Source: an uncultured Bacteroidota bacterium (lineage in GTDB: Bacteria; Bacteroidota; Bacteroidia; Bacteroidales; F082). From it: a stretch of DNA of 64,000 nt. A program made the translations under genes and the position numbers. Shown here piece after piece: positions 42,603 through 54,060 of this stretch. The stretch lies in assembly GCA_900542475.1 (NCBI GenBank), contig UQNO01000003.1, positions 1 through 64,000 of the forward strand. The letters run 5' to 3'. The notes beneath the pieces are model-generated. The model did no database searches and was not told where the DNA came from. It saw nothing but the letters and a program-made list of their open reading frames with translations. How positions within the stretch are numbered: position 1 is the first letter of the stretch; every line of letters starts with the position of its first letter.

Positions 42603-44891
42603 ATGAAGTTAATTAAATTGATATTGTATTCACTTGTAATCTTGGGATTATCGGGTTGCGCCGTCGGGAATTATGTTCCCGAAGGCAAGGCAATATTGAT
42701 TGATTATGAAATAGTTGACAATTCATCTCGTTATGACATTTCCAAATCCGAAGTGTCGAATTATATCACACAGAAACCAAACAAAAACCTGTTTGGCTGG
42801 TTGCCTCGCGTATGGATTTACTATAAAACACTGAACAAAACCGACAAAAGTTTCTATCGATGGGTAAATCACAATTTAGGCGTTGAACCGGTTTATTATA
42901 GCAATGTGTACACTAACGACTCAAAGCGACAGATTGAAAATTATCTCAATAATACGGGCTTTTTCAAGTCAAAAGTGACGGCAACAAAATCAGAAAAAAA
43001 CAAAAGAGCCTCTGTTGTTTATAGAATAACTCCGGCGAAGCCTTACAAAATAAGAAATGTCAACAAAAAAATCAATGATAGTGTAGTAGCCAAGGAGATA
43101 GATAGGATAGTCAATGATTTGGTGGTAAAAACCGGCGACAATTACAATGTTTTCACGATGGATAAAGAACGCGACATTATCACGACACATCTACGAGACA
43201 ACGGTTATTTCATGTTTTCAAAAGATTATATTTTTTATGAAGTTGACACGAATTTCAGACAAAACAAAGCCGATGTAACGCTCCGCATTGATGGCGACAG
43301 GCATTATAAGTATCTGATTAACAATGTTTTTATTTATCCAGACTATAATATCAAAACGGCGAGTGCCATAGTGAACGACACTGTGCCATTCACCTTCTCT
43401 TTACGCAGAAAAAATCCCGAATACCACTTCAATTTTATTTACGGTCAAAATCCCAAGGTGAATTTAAAAACCTTCAATCAGGTGATTCAAATCCATCAGG
43501 GAGAGGAATTCAGCCAGAAGCGTATCAGTCAGACATACGGAGCGTTAGGAAGTCTTAAGTTATACAGGCTCAGCAACATCAGTTTCGACACTGTGCCAAG
43601 TGCCAATGATTCAGTGAAACTATTAAATTGCACCATCACATTACAGAAAGACAAGATTCACTATTACAATTTACAGCTTGAAGGCACTAATTCCGGCGGC
43701 GACCTTGGCGCTTTAGGAAGTTTCTCTTACAGAAACAATAATATTTTCCGAGGTTCTGAAGTGTTGAGGGTTACACTTAAAGGAGGATTTCAGGCGCAAC
43801 GCGTCAACCATGACATCATACAAGAGGGTATATTCAACACAAAAGAATTCGGTGTAGATGCGAGCATAATGTTCCCGAGATTCCTCAGCCCTATAGCGTT
43901 ACACCGTTTTGTCACTGAATATCAGCCGAAGACGGTGCTGCTCACGGGCTACAACATGCAAATAAGACCTTTGTACACAAGATATATCATAACAGCTTCT
44001 TTCGGTTATAACTGGCGGTCTTCAAATACTGTGGAGCACTTCCTCACTCCTGTCAACTTGAACACCGTCAAGGTTTTCCCTACAGATTTGTTTGCTTTCG
44101 TTCTGGATTTTGAGACGAACCAGCGTATTAAAGACAGATATACCGACCACTTGATTTTCGGTCTGAACTACTCGTTTATCTTCAACAATCAAAATGTAAA
44201 GAAGAACAACTTTTTTTATTTCAAATTCGATATTGAGACGTCGGGGAATCTGTTGTCGCTTTTCAACAACACGCCAATTATCACGAAATCAAGCGACAAC
44301 TATCATCAAATCATAGGAATACGCTACGCTCAATATGTAAAGTATCAATTTGATTTAAGATTTTATCATTATTTCAGAAACAGGAATATGCTTGCGATGC
44401 GTGTAATGTATGGTCAGGGCATTGCATACGGCAATTCAATAGACCTTCCTTTTGAAAGGAGTTTTTATGCCGGAGGCTCCAATGGCATGCGAGGCTGGCA
44501 GTTCAGGAATCTTGGTCCGGGCGAGTTTCAGAACGAATACAGTCTCAACATAGAACATATTGGTGATTTGCAGTTAGAGTCGAATATTGAATACCGCTTT
44601 CCCGTTTATGGTTTTTTCAAGGGTGCGATTTTCGCGGATATTGGAAACATCTGGACTTTAAGCAACAACGAAGCATTTCCCGGGGGGCAATTCAAACTGG
44701 ATAAATTCCACAAGCAAATTGCTTTAGATGCCGGTTTCGGTCTTCGTTTAGACTTCTCTTACTTCCTTATCCGTTTAGATGTGGCGGCACCGTTGCGCGA
44801 CCCTTCATACGATGAAGAGCACAGATGGAGAGTGAGCAAGTTGCAATGGAAAGACGTGGTTTGGAATTTCGGCATTGGATATCCATTTTAA
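42603..44891 (+). CDS. tamL: TamL-like lipidated BamA/TamA-family outer-membrane assembly protein
   Basis: A 762-residue Omp85-family protein with a lipoprotein signal (lipidated Cys19 in GLSGC). POTRA-like repeats cover about 30-380, with a 16-strand barrel at about 380-762. The barrel includes the signature region FYAGGSNGMRGWQFRNLGPG (20 residues near 620-640) and a C-terminal Phe. In Bacteroidota, TamL replaces TamA and normally works with the inner-membrane protein TamB; no tamB gene follows here. The ATG at 42603 follows an in-frame TTG. Confidence 0.85.
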   Translation: MKLIKLILYSLVILGLSGCAVGNYVPEGKAILIDYEIVDNSSRYDISKSEVSNYITQKPNKNLFGWLPRVWIYYKTLNKTDKSFYRWVNHNLGVEPVYYSNVYTNDSKRQIENYLNNTGFFKSKVTATKSEKNKRASVVYRITPAKPYKIRNVNKKINDSVVAKEIDRIVNDLVVKTGDNYNVFTMDKERDIITTHLRDNGYFMFSKDYIFYEVDTNFRQNKADVTLRIDGDRHYKYLINNVFIYPDYNIKTASAIVNDTVPFTFSLRRKNPEYHFNFIYGQNPKVNLKTFNQVIQIHQGEEFSQKRISQTYGALGSLKLYRLSNISFDTVPSANDSVKLLNCTITLQKDKIHYYNLQLEGTNSGGDLGALGSFSYRNNNIFRGSEVLRVTLKGGFQAQRVNHDIIQEGIFNTKEFGVDASIMFPRFLSPIALHRFVTEYQPKTVLLTGYNMQIRPLYTRYIITASFGYNWRSSNTVEHFLTPVNLNTVKVFPTDLFAFVLDFETNQRIKDRYTDHLIFGLNYSFIFNNQNVKKNNFFYFKFDIETSGNLLSLFNNTPIITKSSDNYHQIIGIRYAQYVKYQFDLRFYHYFRNRNMLAMRVMYGQGIAYGNSIDLPFERSFYAGGSNGMRGWQFRNLGPGEFQNEYSLNIEHIGDLQLESNIEYRFPVYGFFKGAIFADIGNIWTLSNNEAFPGGQFKLDKFHKQIALDAGFGLRLDFSYFLIRLDVAAPLRDPSYDEEHRWRVSKLQWKDVVWNFGIGYPF

Positions 44892-44892
44892 T

Positions 44893-46332
44893 ATGACAAG
44901 ACAGGATTTGTATCATATATTGACGAGTTCATTCTGCCACATGCCAACCGGGGGACAGCAGACAGTCTTATATCATCTCGCGGCTTTTTTACTATCCGAC
45001 AAACCCCGTCCCGCTTACCTTTTACAAGGATATGCCGGCACTGGAAAGACGACGCTTGTCACCACTTTGGTAAAGACGCTTCCGCAGATTGGAATGCGTT
45101 ATCATCTAATGGCGCCGACAGGACGAGCCGCGAAGGTACTGAGCGGCTATACCGGGGAAAACACCTCCACAATACACAGAAAACTCTATCGTTTCCAACA
45201 ATACGCCGATGGTTCGCTACACGTAAATCTATCCGAAAACAAGGCTAAAAACACCGTTTTCATAGTCGATGAATGCTCCATGATTCCCGACGACCACACA
45301 AAGGGGCGGTCATTGCTCGATGATTTAATCAGATATGTGTTTAACGGCGAGAATTGCCGACTGCTGCTCATAGGAGACAACGCACAGTTGCCGCCAGTGG
45401 GATTGGAAAACAGCCCGGCAAACAACATCAACGTATTGAGAAGCGATTTCAATCTGACAGTGGCGTCATTCGAGTTGACGGAAGTGATGAGGCAAGACGA
45501 GGAATCAGGGATTTTGTGGAATGCGACAGAGTTGCGAAAACTATTAACACCGTTAAAGACAACAACGCCTTTAATATCGACGCGACAATCTCTCTTGCCT
45601 TTATTTAATATTGACGGCTTCAACGATGTGCATCGCATTGAACCTCAAGAGTTCGAGGAATTATTGTGGCAAAATTTCAGTGAAAAGACCAGCAACAATG
45701 CCGTGATAATATGCAAGAGCAACAAACGCGCCAATATGTTCAATCAAGCCATCAGAGCGCGAATATTGCAGGAAGAAGGTTACATTGCGACCGGCGACAA
45801 ACTCATGGTGGTAAAAAACAATTATTTCTGGACCGATGAAGAGCAGAAAATCAGTTTTTTAGCCAACGGCGACATGATTGAGTTGATGCGCATCAACAAC
45901 ATCGAGGAGATGTACGGTTTTCATTTTGCCGATGTAGAGATACGACTCTCCGATTATCCGGAGGAGTCGAATCTATCCGTAAAGATTCTGCTTGAAACAC
46001 TGACGAGCGACTCGCCCGCCTTAAGTTCGGAGGAGTCAGAGTGTTTGTATCATGCCATAGAAGAAGATTACACAGATATACCCAACAAACGCGACAGATA
46101 CAAGGCGATGCGTCAAAATCCGTATTTCAACGCATTGCAGGTGAAGTTCGGCTATGCTCTCACCTGCCACAAGACACAAGGAGGGCAGTGGCCGGCGGTA
46201 TTTGTCGATGCACCCTATATAAAAGAAGAAGAACCATTGAGTTTCAGTGATTTACGCTGGTTTTACACTGCGGTGACAAGGGCACGGGAACAGTTGTATC
46301 TTGTAAATTTCAAGGATGAATACTTCCGGTAA
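44893..46332 (+). CDS. RecD-like ATP-dependent DNA helicase (UvrD/RecD C-terminal fold)
   Basis: A 479-residue superfamily 1 helicase with Walker A GYAGTGKTTL (about 44-53), Walker B VDECSMI (about 127-133), QLPPVG (about 171-176) and the C-terminal motifs LTCHKTQGGQW (about 420-430) and AVTRAREQLYL (about 458-468). Such proteins resemble Dda and RecD. It starts at the ATG 44893, 1 nt after the tamL stop, and ends at a strong terminator. Role in repair or replication is inferred from family only. Confidence 0.9.
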   Translation: MTRQDLYHILTSSFCHMPTGGQQTVLYHLAAFLLSDKPRPAYLLQGYAGTGKTTLVTTLVKTLPQIGMRYHLMAPTGRAAKVLSGYTGENTSTIHRKLYRFQQYADGSLHVNLSENKAKNTVFIVDECSMIPDDHTKGRSLLDDLIRYVFNGENCRLLLIGDNAQLPPVGLENSPANNINVLRSDFNLTVASFELTEVMRQDEESGILWNATELRKLLTPLKTTTPLISTRQSLLPLFNIDGFNDVHRIEPQEFEELLWQNFSEKTSNNAVIICKSNKRANMFNQAIRARILQEEGYIATGDKLMVVKNNYFWTDEEQKISFLANGDMIELMRINNIEEMYGFHFADVEIRLSDYPEESNLSVKILLETLTSDSPALSSEESECLYHAIEEDYTDIPNKRDRYKAMRQNPYFNALQVKFGYALTCHKTQGGQWPAVFVDAPYIKEEEPLSFSDLRWFYTAVTRAREQLYLVNFKDEYFR

Positions 46333-46362
46333 ACGCCATTTCTACCGAAGTGCAATAAAACA

Positions 46363-46410
46363 AAATGGAGAAATCTCAAACGATTGAACAAGATTTCTCC
46401 ATTTTTTTCG
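46363..46410. terminator. Bidirectional terminator between the helicase gene and eno
   Basis: A perfect 14-bp stem (46363-46376 with 46391-46404), 14-nt loop, flanked by A-rich and T-rich runs. Confidence 0.88.
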
Positions 46411-46431
46411 GTCGGTTGAAACTACAAATTA

Positions 46432-47733
<1,302 letters not shown>

Positions 47734-47755
47734 TTAAAATCTTTCTATCAAACTA

Positions 47756-47763
47756 CAAAAATA
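47756..47763 (-). promoter_or_regulatory. -7 promoter element for eno
   Basis: TATTTTTG on the minus strand, about 35 nt before the eno ATG. Confidence 0.5.
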
Positions 47764-47795
47764 CAAATATTTTTGCAATTTAATCTTTTTTTTAT

Positions 47796-47828
47796 AAAAA
47801 TTAGAGACGTTTCGTAAAACGTCTCTAA
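47796..47828 (-). terminator. Terminator of the ribosomal superoperon (after rplQ)
   Basis: A perfect 12-bp stem (47801-47812 with 47817-47828), 4-nt loop, followed on the minus strand by a T-run. It lies 33 nt after the rplQ stop. Confidence 0.85.
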
Positions 47829-47861
47829 TAACAGTTGATAACTAATTGTCAGTAGTTAAAT

Positions 47862-48362
47862 TTATTCAGCTTTCGGAGTTTCTTCTGCTGTTGGAGTTTC
47901 TTCTGCTGCCGGGACTTCCGCCACAGGGGCTTCTACCTTCTTCTTGCCACCACGACGTGTCGTTTTGGTTGCTTTAGCAGCTTTTTTGCCGTTTGTATAG
48001 ACATCGTTGTAGTCAACAAGCTCCATCATGCACATATCCGCATTATCGCCTGCACGAAAGCCGAGTTTGATGATACGTGTGTAACCACCTGGACGATTAG
48101 CGACTTTTTGGCTCACTTCGCGGAAGAGTTCTGTCACAGCAAATTTGTTTTGAAGCTGTGAGAAAACGATACGACGTGAATTTGTGGAGTCGTCCTTGGA
48201 ACGGGTGATCATTGGTTCGACGTAGATACGCAAAGCCTTTGCTTTAGCTGTTGTAGTAATGATGCGTTTTTCAAGGATCAACGATGATGCCATGTTTGCG
48301 AGCATCGCGTTACGGTGAGCAGCTTTTCTTCCTAAATGATTTATTTTCTTATTGTGTCTCAT
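47862..48362 (-). CDS. rplQ: 50S ribosomal protein L17
   Basis: A 166-residue L17 ([21 protein letters not shown]). The core ends near residue 125. A low-complexity acidic tail follows, with two imperfect copies of a six-residue [10 protein letters not shown]-type unit, as in other Bacteroidota L17. Last gene of the ribosomal superoperon. Confidence 0.97.
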   Translation of the reverse strand: MRHNKKINHLGRKAAHRNAMLANMASSLILEKRIITTTAKAKALRIYVEPMITRSKDDSTNSRRIVFSQLQNKFAVTELFREVSQKVANRPGGYTRIIKLGFRAGDNADMCMMELVDYNDVYTNGKKAAKATKTTRRGGKKKVEAPVAEVPAAEETPTAEETPKAE

Positions 48363-48367
48363 CTTTA

Positions 48368-49360
48368 TTATTCCTTATCTAATTTATATTTACTGATACT
48401 CATTCCAAATTCGAGACCCTTGCTTCTGACCAATTCTTCAAGTTCGGTGAGCGACTTCTTTCCGAAGTTGCGGAACTTGAGCAAGTCGGCTTTGTTAAGG
48501 GCGACAAGTTCGCCGATTGTCTCTACCTCGGCTGATCTAAGGCAGTTCAGAGCGCGAACTGAAAGATCCATATCGACGAGTTTCGTCTTCAGGAGCTGAC
48601 GGATATGCAGTGAGCCTTCGTCGAAGTCTTCTGTCACTGTCTTCTGTTCATCCATCAAAGTGATGCGTTCGTCCGAGAACAGCATGAAGTGATAGATGAG
48701 GATCTTAGCAGCTTCCGTCATTGCGTCTTTCGGATTGATTGAGCCATCTGTTTCAATGTCAAGGATAAGCTTCTCGTAGTCGGTCTTTTGCTCGACACGA
48801 TAGTTATCAACCTTAAAGCTGACGTTTCTGATAGGTGTATGGATTGAATCTATGGCGATGGTGTTGAGCGGCGCATTGAGAACCTTATTCTCGTCAGCGT
48901 TGACATAGCCTCTACCTTTATTGATAGTCATGTCGATAGTCAGTTTCACCGATGGATCCATGTGGCAGATAACGAGCTCGGGGTTCAGCACTTGGAACAC
49001 TGAAAGGAACTTGTTGATGTCGCCGGCGACAAATTCTTCTTGTCCACCGATGACGACGGTAACTTTCTCGAATGTTTCGCCCTGGATTTGTTGTTTAAAA
49101 CGAACTTGCTTGAACTTCAACACGATATCGGTGAGGTCTTCAATGACACCGGGAATTGGGGCCATTTCATGTTCCACGCCTTCAATACGGATTGAAGTGA
49201 TAGCGTAGCCTTCGAGCGATGAGAGGAGAACTCTTCTCAAGGCGTTACCGATGGTCATGCCGTAGCCAGGTTCGAGCGGGCGAAATTCGAAGACACCGTG
49301 TTTGTCTGTCGATTCTACCATTACGACCTTATCAGGTCTTTGAAATGCTAATATTGCCAT
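48368..49360 (-). CDS. rpoA: RNA polymerase alpha subunit
   Basis: A 330-residue alpha subunit with an N-terminal assembly domain (about 1-230; [26 protein letters not shown] region) and a C-terminal DNA-contacting domain (about 250-325; [27 protein letters not shown]). Standard position between rpsD and rplQ. Confidence 0.98.
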   Translation of the reverse strand: MAILAFQRPDKVVMVESTDKHGVFEFRPLEPGYGMTIGNALRRVLLSSLEGYAITSIRIEGVEHEMAPIPGVIEDLTDIVLKFKQVRFKQQIQGETFEKVTVVIGGQEEFVAGDINKFLSVFQVLNPELVICHMDPSVKLTIDMTINKGRGYVNADENKVLNAPLNTIAIDSIHTPIRNVSFKVDNYRVEQKTDYEKLILDIETDGSINPKDAMTEAAKILIYHFMLFSDERITLMDEQKTVTEDFDEGSLHIRQLLKTKLVDMDLSVRALNCLRSAEVETIGELVALNKADLLKFRNFGKKSLTELEELVRSKGLEFGMSISKYKLDKE

Positions 49361-49379
49361 AATATCAGTTTATATTCGA

Positions 49380-49985
49380 TTATTTAGAATACAACTCAAC
49401 GATCAGTTGTTCATTGATGGTTTCCGGAATATCCTCGCGGTTAGGATAGCTCATAAACTTTCCTGTGAGGGTATTTGAATCCCATTCTAACCATGGGAAG
49501 CTGTTTGAATGGCCTGCCACTGAATTTGTAATAACTTCCAAGCTCTTTGATTTCTCGCGTACTGCCACTATGTCGCCCGGTTTCAGCATTGCCGAGGGGA
49601 TGTTCAGCACATTGCCGTTCACTGTGATATGACGGTGGCTGACGAGTTGGCGGGCGGCGTCACGTGTAGGAGCGATACCGAGACGGTACACTGTATTGTC
49701 GAGACGCGATTCAATGAGTTGGAGAAGAATTTCACCGGTGATACCCTTTTTCTTCGATGCCTTTTCAAATGTATTGCGGAACTGGCGTTCGAGGATGCCG
49801 TAGGTATATTTTGCCTTCTGTTTTTCCTGCAACTGGATGCCGTATTCGGAAACTTTCTTGCGTCTCTTGGCTGCTCCATGTTGTCCCGGAGGGAAATTTC
49901 TCTTTTCGTAATACTTGTCTGAGCCGTAGATTGGTTCACCAAACTTACGGGCTATCTTTGTTTTAGGACCTGTATATCTTGCCAT
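49380..49985 (-). CDS. rpsD: 30S ribosomal protein S4
   Basis: A 201-residue S4 ([21 protein letters not shown]) with an S4 RNA-binding domain (about 92-155; [21 protein letters not shown]). The zinc-binding Cys of some S4 proteins are absent. Confidence 0.98.
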   Translation of the reverse strand: MARYTGPKTKIARKFGEPIYGSDKYYEKRNFPPGQHGAAKRRKKVSEYGIQLQEKQKAKYTYGILERQFRNTFEKASKKKGITGEILLQLIESRLDNTVYRLGIAPTRDAARQLVSHRHITVNGNVLNIPSAMLKPGDIVAVREKSKSLEVITNSVAGHSNSFPWLEWDSNTLTGKFMSYPNREDIPETINEQLIVELYSK

Positions 49986-50012
49986 AACTTTTTCTTTTTA
50001 GATGTTAAACAA

Positions 50013-50402
50013 TTACACTCTTCTGCGTTTTGGCGGACGGCAGCCGTTGTGCGGCATTGGAGTGACGTCGATGATTTCTGTCACTTCCACGCCTGATGAG
50101 TGAATAGCGCGGATAGCTGATTCACGGCCTGCGCCTGGTCCTTTAACGAATACTTTTACTTTACGTAATCCCAAGTCATAAGCTGTTTTTGAACATTCTT
50201 CCGCTGCCATTTGAGCCGCATAAGGAGTATTCTTCTTTGAACCCTTGAAGCCCATCTTTCCAGCTGATGCCCAAGAAATGACTTGTCCTTCATTGTTTGC
50301 TAACGAAATAATGATGTTATTGAAAGAAGCTTTGATAAATGCCTTTCCGGTAGCCTCAATCTTCACAACACGTTTCTTAACAGATTTTGTGTTTTTTGCC
50401 AT
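50013..50402 (-). CDS. rpsK: 30S ribosomal protein S11
   Basis: A 129-residue S11 with the C-terminal [18 protein letters not shown] signature. A repeat-filled gap of 133 nt separates it from rpsM. Confidence 0.98.
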   Translation of the reverse strand: MAKNTKSVKKRVVKIEATGKAFIKASFNNIIISLANNEGQVISWASAGKMGFKGSKKNTPYAAQMAAEECSKTAYDLGLRKVKVFVKGPGAGRESAIRAIHSSGVEVTEIIDVTPMPHNGCRPPKRRRV

Positions 50403-50452
50403 TTTTTGACTTTACTTTTTTTATGGTATTAATTATGATCCAACTCGAAGCA

Positions 50453-50537
50453 GACCTTAGACTTTAGACCTTGGATTTTAGACTTCAGGCCTTAGACTTT
50501 AGCCAACCAATGTCTAACGTCTAATATCTAACGTCTT
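50453..50537. repeat. Short degenerate tandem repeats in the rpsM-rpsK gap
   Basis: Units of about 14-15 bp (GACCTTAGACTTTAG at 50453, GACCTTGGATTTTAG at 50467, then a GACTT...CCTTAGACTTTAG variant at 50481) are followed by two TCTAACGTCT copies (50513 and 50528) that run into the rpsM stop codon. No open reading frame or clear hairpin terminator is seen. Confidence 0.6.
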
Positions 50538-50913
50538 ACTTCGTAGCTTTCTTCTTGTTAGCGACGGTCTTCTTACGACCTTTACGTGTACGAGCGTTGT
50601 TTTTCGTGCTCTGTCCACGAAGTGGTAATCCGATACGGTGGCGGATACCCCTGTAGCAGCCGATGTCCATCAAACGTTTGATGTTAATCTGGATTTCACT
50701 ACGGAGTTCACCTTCTGTTTTGTAATTATCGGCGATGATGTTACGGATGGTGTTCTGTTCATCGTCGGTCCAATCCTGGACTTTCTTATCAGCCGGGACG
50801 TTAGCCTGCGCAAGGATAGCTTTGGCAGCTGAACGGCCGATACCGTAAATGTAGGTTAAAGATATTTGACCTTGTTTGTTATTCGGGATATCTACACCAG
50901 CAATTCTAGCCAT
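50536..50913 (-). CDS. rpsM: 30S ribosomal protein S13
   Basis: A 125-residue S13 ([38 protein letters not shown] split near residues 88-110). Follows rpmJ by 19 nt. Confidence 0.98.
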   Translation of the reverse strand: MARIAGVDIPNNKQGQISLTYIYGIGRSAAKAILAQANVPADKKVQDWTDDEQNTIRNIIADNYKTEGELRSEIQINIKRLMDIGCYRGIRHRIGLPLRGQSTKNNARTRKGRKKTVANKKKATK

Positions 50914-50932
50914 AGTTTATTTATTTTTTTAA

Positions 50933-51049
50933 TTAGCCCTGACGTTGTTTTTCTTTAGGGTTCTTCTTGTTAATTACATACAATTTACCTTTGCGACGCA
51001 CTATTTTGCAATCGTCTGATCTCTTCTTGATAGATGCTCTTACTTTCAT
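50933..51049 (-). CDS. rpmJ: 50S ribosomal protein L36
   Basis: A 38-residue L36 beginning [19 protein letters not shown] and ending NPKEKQRQG. Of the four zinc ligands only Cys14 remains (Ser11, Asn27 and Lys33 occupy the other positions), so it is the zinc-free form usual in this phylum. Too short for ordinary gene calling. Confidence 0.96.
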   Translation of the reverse strand: MKVRASIKKRSDDCKIVRRKGKLYVINKKNPKEKQRQG

Positions 51050-51096
51050 TTTATATAATTCTTTTTATTTTTTTCGAAGCATTTATTTTTAGTGCG

Positions 51097-51104
51097 CAAA
51101 ATTA
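51097..51104 (-). promoter_or_regulatory. Candidate internal promoter between infA and rpmJ
   Basis: TAATTTTG followed by CG on the minus strand, with TTTG 22 bp upstream (51127-51130). It would give extra transcription of rpmJ-rpsM-rpsK-rpsD-rpoA-rplQ. Confidence 0.45.
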
Positions 51105-51143
51105 CAATTTTTTGCGTTACCTTTTACAAATCGGTGCAATTTT

Positions 51144-51362
51144 TTATTTGTACCTGAAAGTTATACGGCCTTTTGTCAAATCGTAAGGCGACATCTCGAG
51201 TCTTACTTTGTCTCCGGGGAGAATTTTTATATAATGCATACGCATTTTTCCTGAGATGTGTGCAATAATTTGCAAACCGTTCTCTAATTCGACCCGGAAC
51301 ATTGCATTACCGAGCGATTCTGTTACTGTACCATCTTGTTCTATCGACAACTGTTTTGCCAT
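51144..51362 (-). CDS. infA: Translation initiation factor IF-1
   Basis: A 72-residue S1/OB-fold protein ([19 protein letters not shown] ... GRITFRYK). It lies 11 nt after map. Confidence 0.97.
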   Translation of the reverse strand: MAKQLSIEQDGTVTESLGNAMFRVELENGLQIIAHISGKMRMHYIKILPGDKVRLEMSPYDLTKGRITFRYK

Positions 51363-51373
51363 ATAATTTCTTT

Positions 51374-52150
51374 TTATTGGTTATTTTCCACTGCTTCTGC
51401 CCATTCAAAACTTGATAATATTTCGGCTTTGCCGCGGCGCACCGCGATGTCGTGCTCGAAATGAGCCGCCGGTTTTCTGTCACGTGTTGTGATAGTCCAG
51501 CCGTCACGTTCTTGCACGATTTCTTTTTTTCCGAGAGTTATCATCGGTTCGATGGCGAGGACAATGCCTTCGCTCAACTTGACACCTGTTCCACGTTTTC
51601 CGTAGTTAGGCACTTGTGGGTCTTCATGCATTTTGCGTCCAACTCCATGTCCGACGAGTTCACGGACCACGCCATAACCGAACTGTTCGACATGGCTTTG
51701 CACTGCGAATCCGATATCGCCGACGCGGTTGCCTGCCACTGCCGCCTCTATGCCTTTATAGAGAGATTCCTTCGTGCGTTTGAGAAGGAGTTTCACTTCT
51801 TCTGACACTTCGCCGCAGCAGAACGTATAGGCCGAGTCGCCGACATAACCGTTCAGCACCGTGCCACAGTCGATTGAGACTATGTCGCCGTCGCGCAGCT
51901 CGTAGTTTCCCGGTATGCCATGAACCACTTGCTCGTTGACAGAGATGCATAGACTTCCGGGAAATCCGCCGTAGCCTTTGAAGGCTGGAGTCGCTCCGTG
52001 ATCCCTGATAAACTCTTCTGCGAGTTTGTCGAGGTCGATGGTACGGACTCCCGGACGTATATGCTTTCCCACTTCGCCGAGGGTTTTGCCTACAAGCAAA
52101 GCGGCTTGTCTCAACAATTCAATTTCGTTATCAGTTCTGAAATGAATCAT
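51374..52150 (-). CDS. map: Methionine aminopeptidase
   Basis: A 258-residue type I enzyme removing N-terminal Met. Metal ligands are visible in [22 protein letters not shown] (Asp at about 92 and 103), [10 protein letters not shown] (His near 166) and AIEPM (Glu near 200). Located after secY, 13 nt downstream, as is usual. Confidence 0.97.
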   Translation of the reverse strand: MIHFRTDNEIELLRQAALLVGKTLGEVGKHIRPGVRTIDLDKLAEEFIRDHGATPAFKGYGGFPGSLCISVNEQVVHGIPGNYELRDGDIVSIDCGTVLNGYVGDSAYTFCCGEVSEEVKLLLKRTKESLYKGIEAAVAGNRVGDIGFAVQSHVEQFGYGVVRELVGHGVGRKMHEDPQVPNYGKRGTGVKLSEGIVLAIEPMITLGKKEIVQERDGWTITTRDRKPAAHFEHDIAVRRGKAEILSSFEWAEAVENNQ

Positions 52151-52163
52151 TATTTTATAGAAA

Positions 52164-53570
52164 TTACATCCTGCCTATGCGGCCTTTGATACGCCCCGAC
52201 TTTGTGAGACCGTCATAATGACGCATAAGGAGATGACTTTCAATCTGTTGCAATGTATCCAGCACCACACCGACGAGAATCAGCAACGATGTTCCGCCAT
52301 AGAACTGGCTAAACTGCTGGTTGACGCCCATGATGGAGACGATAGCGGGCATGATAGCCACGATGCCGAGGAACAACGATCCGGGGAAGGTTATTCTTGA
52401 CATGATGGTATCGATATAGTCTTTCGTCTGTTTTCCAGGTTTCACGCCAGGGATGAACCCGCCGTTCTTCTTGATATCTTCCGCCATCTGTGCCGGGTTG
52501 ATGGTCACAGCGGTGTAGAAGTATGTAAAGAGGACGATGAGGATAAAGAACACGAAGTTGTACCAGAAGCCATTCATATTAACCATGGCTCTCATGAATC
52601 CGCCCATGCTTTCAGGATCAGAATATCTGAAGAATGTGATAGGCACGAACATGATTGCCTGTGCGAAGATGATAGGCATAACACCTGCGGCATTCACTTT
52701 CAACGGAATGTATTGGCGAACTCCGCCGTACTGTTTATTACCGACAACGCGTTTGGCGTACTGTACCGGAATCTTGCGAGTACCTTGCACGAGAAGGATT
52801 GTCATGATAATAACAAGTACGAGGAAGACGATTTCAAGCAAGAAGAAAATCGGGCCGCCGGTACCTTGTGTGAAGCGTGATGCGATTTCCGCGAACAAAG
52901 CGAATGGGAGACGTGCTATGATACCTATCATAATGATGAGAGAGATACCATTGCCTATACCCTTGTCGGTGATACGTTCGCCGAGCCACATGATGAACAA
53001 TGTTCCAGCGATAAGAATTATCACTGAGGAAATCCAGAAGAACACTGTCGGGGCTGCTCCGTTGAACGGATAGATTGCTGTTACCGGCAATTGGACTCTG
53101 AGGTTGGCGATGTAACCCGGGGCCTGCACTGCCACGATAAGCACTGTAAGGTAACGTGTTATCTGGTTGATCTTGCGATGACCGCTTTCACCTTCTTTCT
53201 GCAAACGCTGGAAGTAAGGGATAGCCATGCCGAGCAACTGTATGATAATACTTGCGGTGATATAAGGCATGATGCCGAGTGCGAACACGGAGGCATTTGC
53301 GAAAGCACCGCCAGAGAACATATTCAACAAACCAAGGAGACCGGAACTGCTTTGGTTTTTCAACGCTGCCAGCTCGTTAGGATCGACACCGGGAAGAACC
53401 ACGTATGATCCGAAGCGGTAGATCAAGACGATCAACAGCGTATAGAGGATTCTCTTGCGAAGTTCCTCGATTTTAAAGATATTCTGGATGTTTTCTCTGA
53501 GTCGCTTGTTCATCCAAAGGATACCGGCGATGGCGAGACACACCAAAATAACTATTAGTAACTCCTTCAT
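52164..53570 (-). CDS. secY: Protein translocase subunit SecY
   Basis: A 468-residue ten-helix Sec channel. The standard SecY N-terminus is recognised from residue 20 (MNKRLRENIQNIFKIEELRK); before it is a hydrophobic 19-residue stretch, LLIVILVCLAIAGILW, not typical of SecY. Translation could begin at 53513 (M20), giving 449 residues, the normal length, or at 53570, 18 nt after rplO. The ATG closest to rplO was kept because the extension is in frame and protein-like. Confidence 0.95.
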   Translation of the reverse strand: MKELLIVILVCLAIAGILWMNKRLRENIQNIFKIEELRKRILYTLLIVLIYRFGSYVVLPGVDPNELAALKNQSSSGLLGLLNMFSGGAFANASVFALGIMPYITASIIIQLLGMAIPYFQRLQKEGESGHRKINQITRYLTVLIVAVQAPGYIANLRVQLPVTAIYPFNGAAPTVFFWISSVIILIAGTLFIMWLGERITDKGIGNGISLIIMIGIIARLPFALFAEIASRFTQGTGGPIFFLLEIVFLVLVIIMTILLVQGTRKIPVQYAKRVVGNKQYGGVRQYIPLKVNAAGVMPIIFAQAIMFVPITFFRYSDPESMGGFMRAMVNMNGFWYNFVFFILIVLFTYFYTAVTINPAQMAEDIKKNGGFIPGVKPGKQTKDYIDTIMSRITFPGSLFLGIVAIMPAIVSIMGVNQQFSQFYGGTSLLILVGVVLDTLQQIESHLLMRHYDGLTKSGRIKGRIGRM

Positions 53571-53588
53571 ATCTCTTAAGTTTATTGA

Positions 53589-54032
53589 TTAAATTTTCTC
53601 TATTGTACCGCCGGCCTTTGTGATAGCCTCTTCAGCGCCTTTCGACCATGCGTTGGCTTTCACGTTGACAGCCTTTGTCAATTCACCGTTTCCGAGAATT
53701 TTAACAAGTTCGTTTTTTCTGGCGAAACCGTTGTCTTTCAACAGTTCCGGGGTTATTTCCGTAATGCCGCTGTTAGCGAAGTCTTCGAGAACCTCAACAT
53801 TGACGGCGCGGTATTCCACGCGATTGATGTTCTTGAATCCGTATTTTGGCACGAGACGTGCGAGTGGCATCTGACCGCCTTCAAAACCGATCTTGTGTTT
53901 GTTTCCCGAGCGCGAGCCTGCTCCTTTGTGACCGCGTGTAGATGTTCCACCGTGGCCGGAGCCTTGTCCGCGACCGATTCTCTTGCGATTCTTCACAGAA
54001 CCTTCTGCCGGTTTAAGATTACTAAGATCCAT
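53589..54032 (-). CDS. rplO: 50S ribosomal protein L15
   Basis: A 147-residue L15 with the Gly/Arg-rich N-terminal tail (KRIGRGQGSGHGGTSTRGHKG region) and the GFEGGQMPLARLVPKYGF motif. Confidence 0.98.
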   Translation of the reverse strand: MDLSNLKPAEGSVKNRKRIGRGQGSGHGGTSTRGHKGAGSRSGNKHKIGFEGGQMPLARLVPKYGFKNINRVEYRAVNVEVLEDFANSGITEITPELLKDNGFARKNELVKILGNGELTKAVNVKANAWSKGAEEAITKAGGTIEKI

Positions 54033-54060
54033 ACTATTTTAAAATTTCTTAGTTTAACAA

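Noticed and set aside
50403..50535. tRNA or small gene in the rpsM-rpsK gap
   Set aside because: No cloverleaf, no open frame with coding character; only short repeats.
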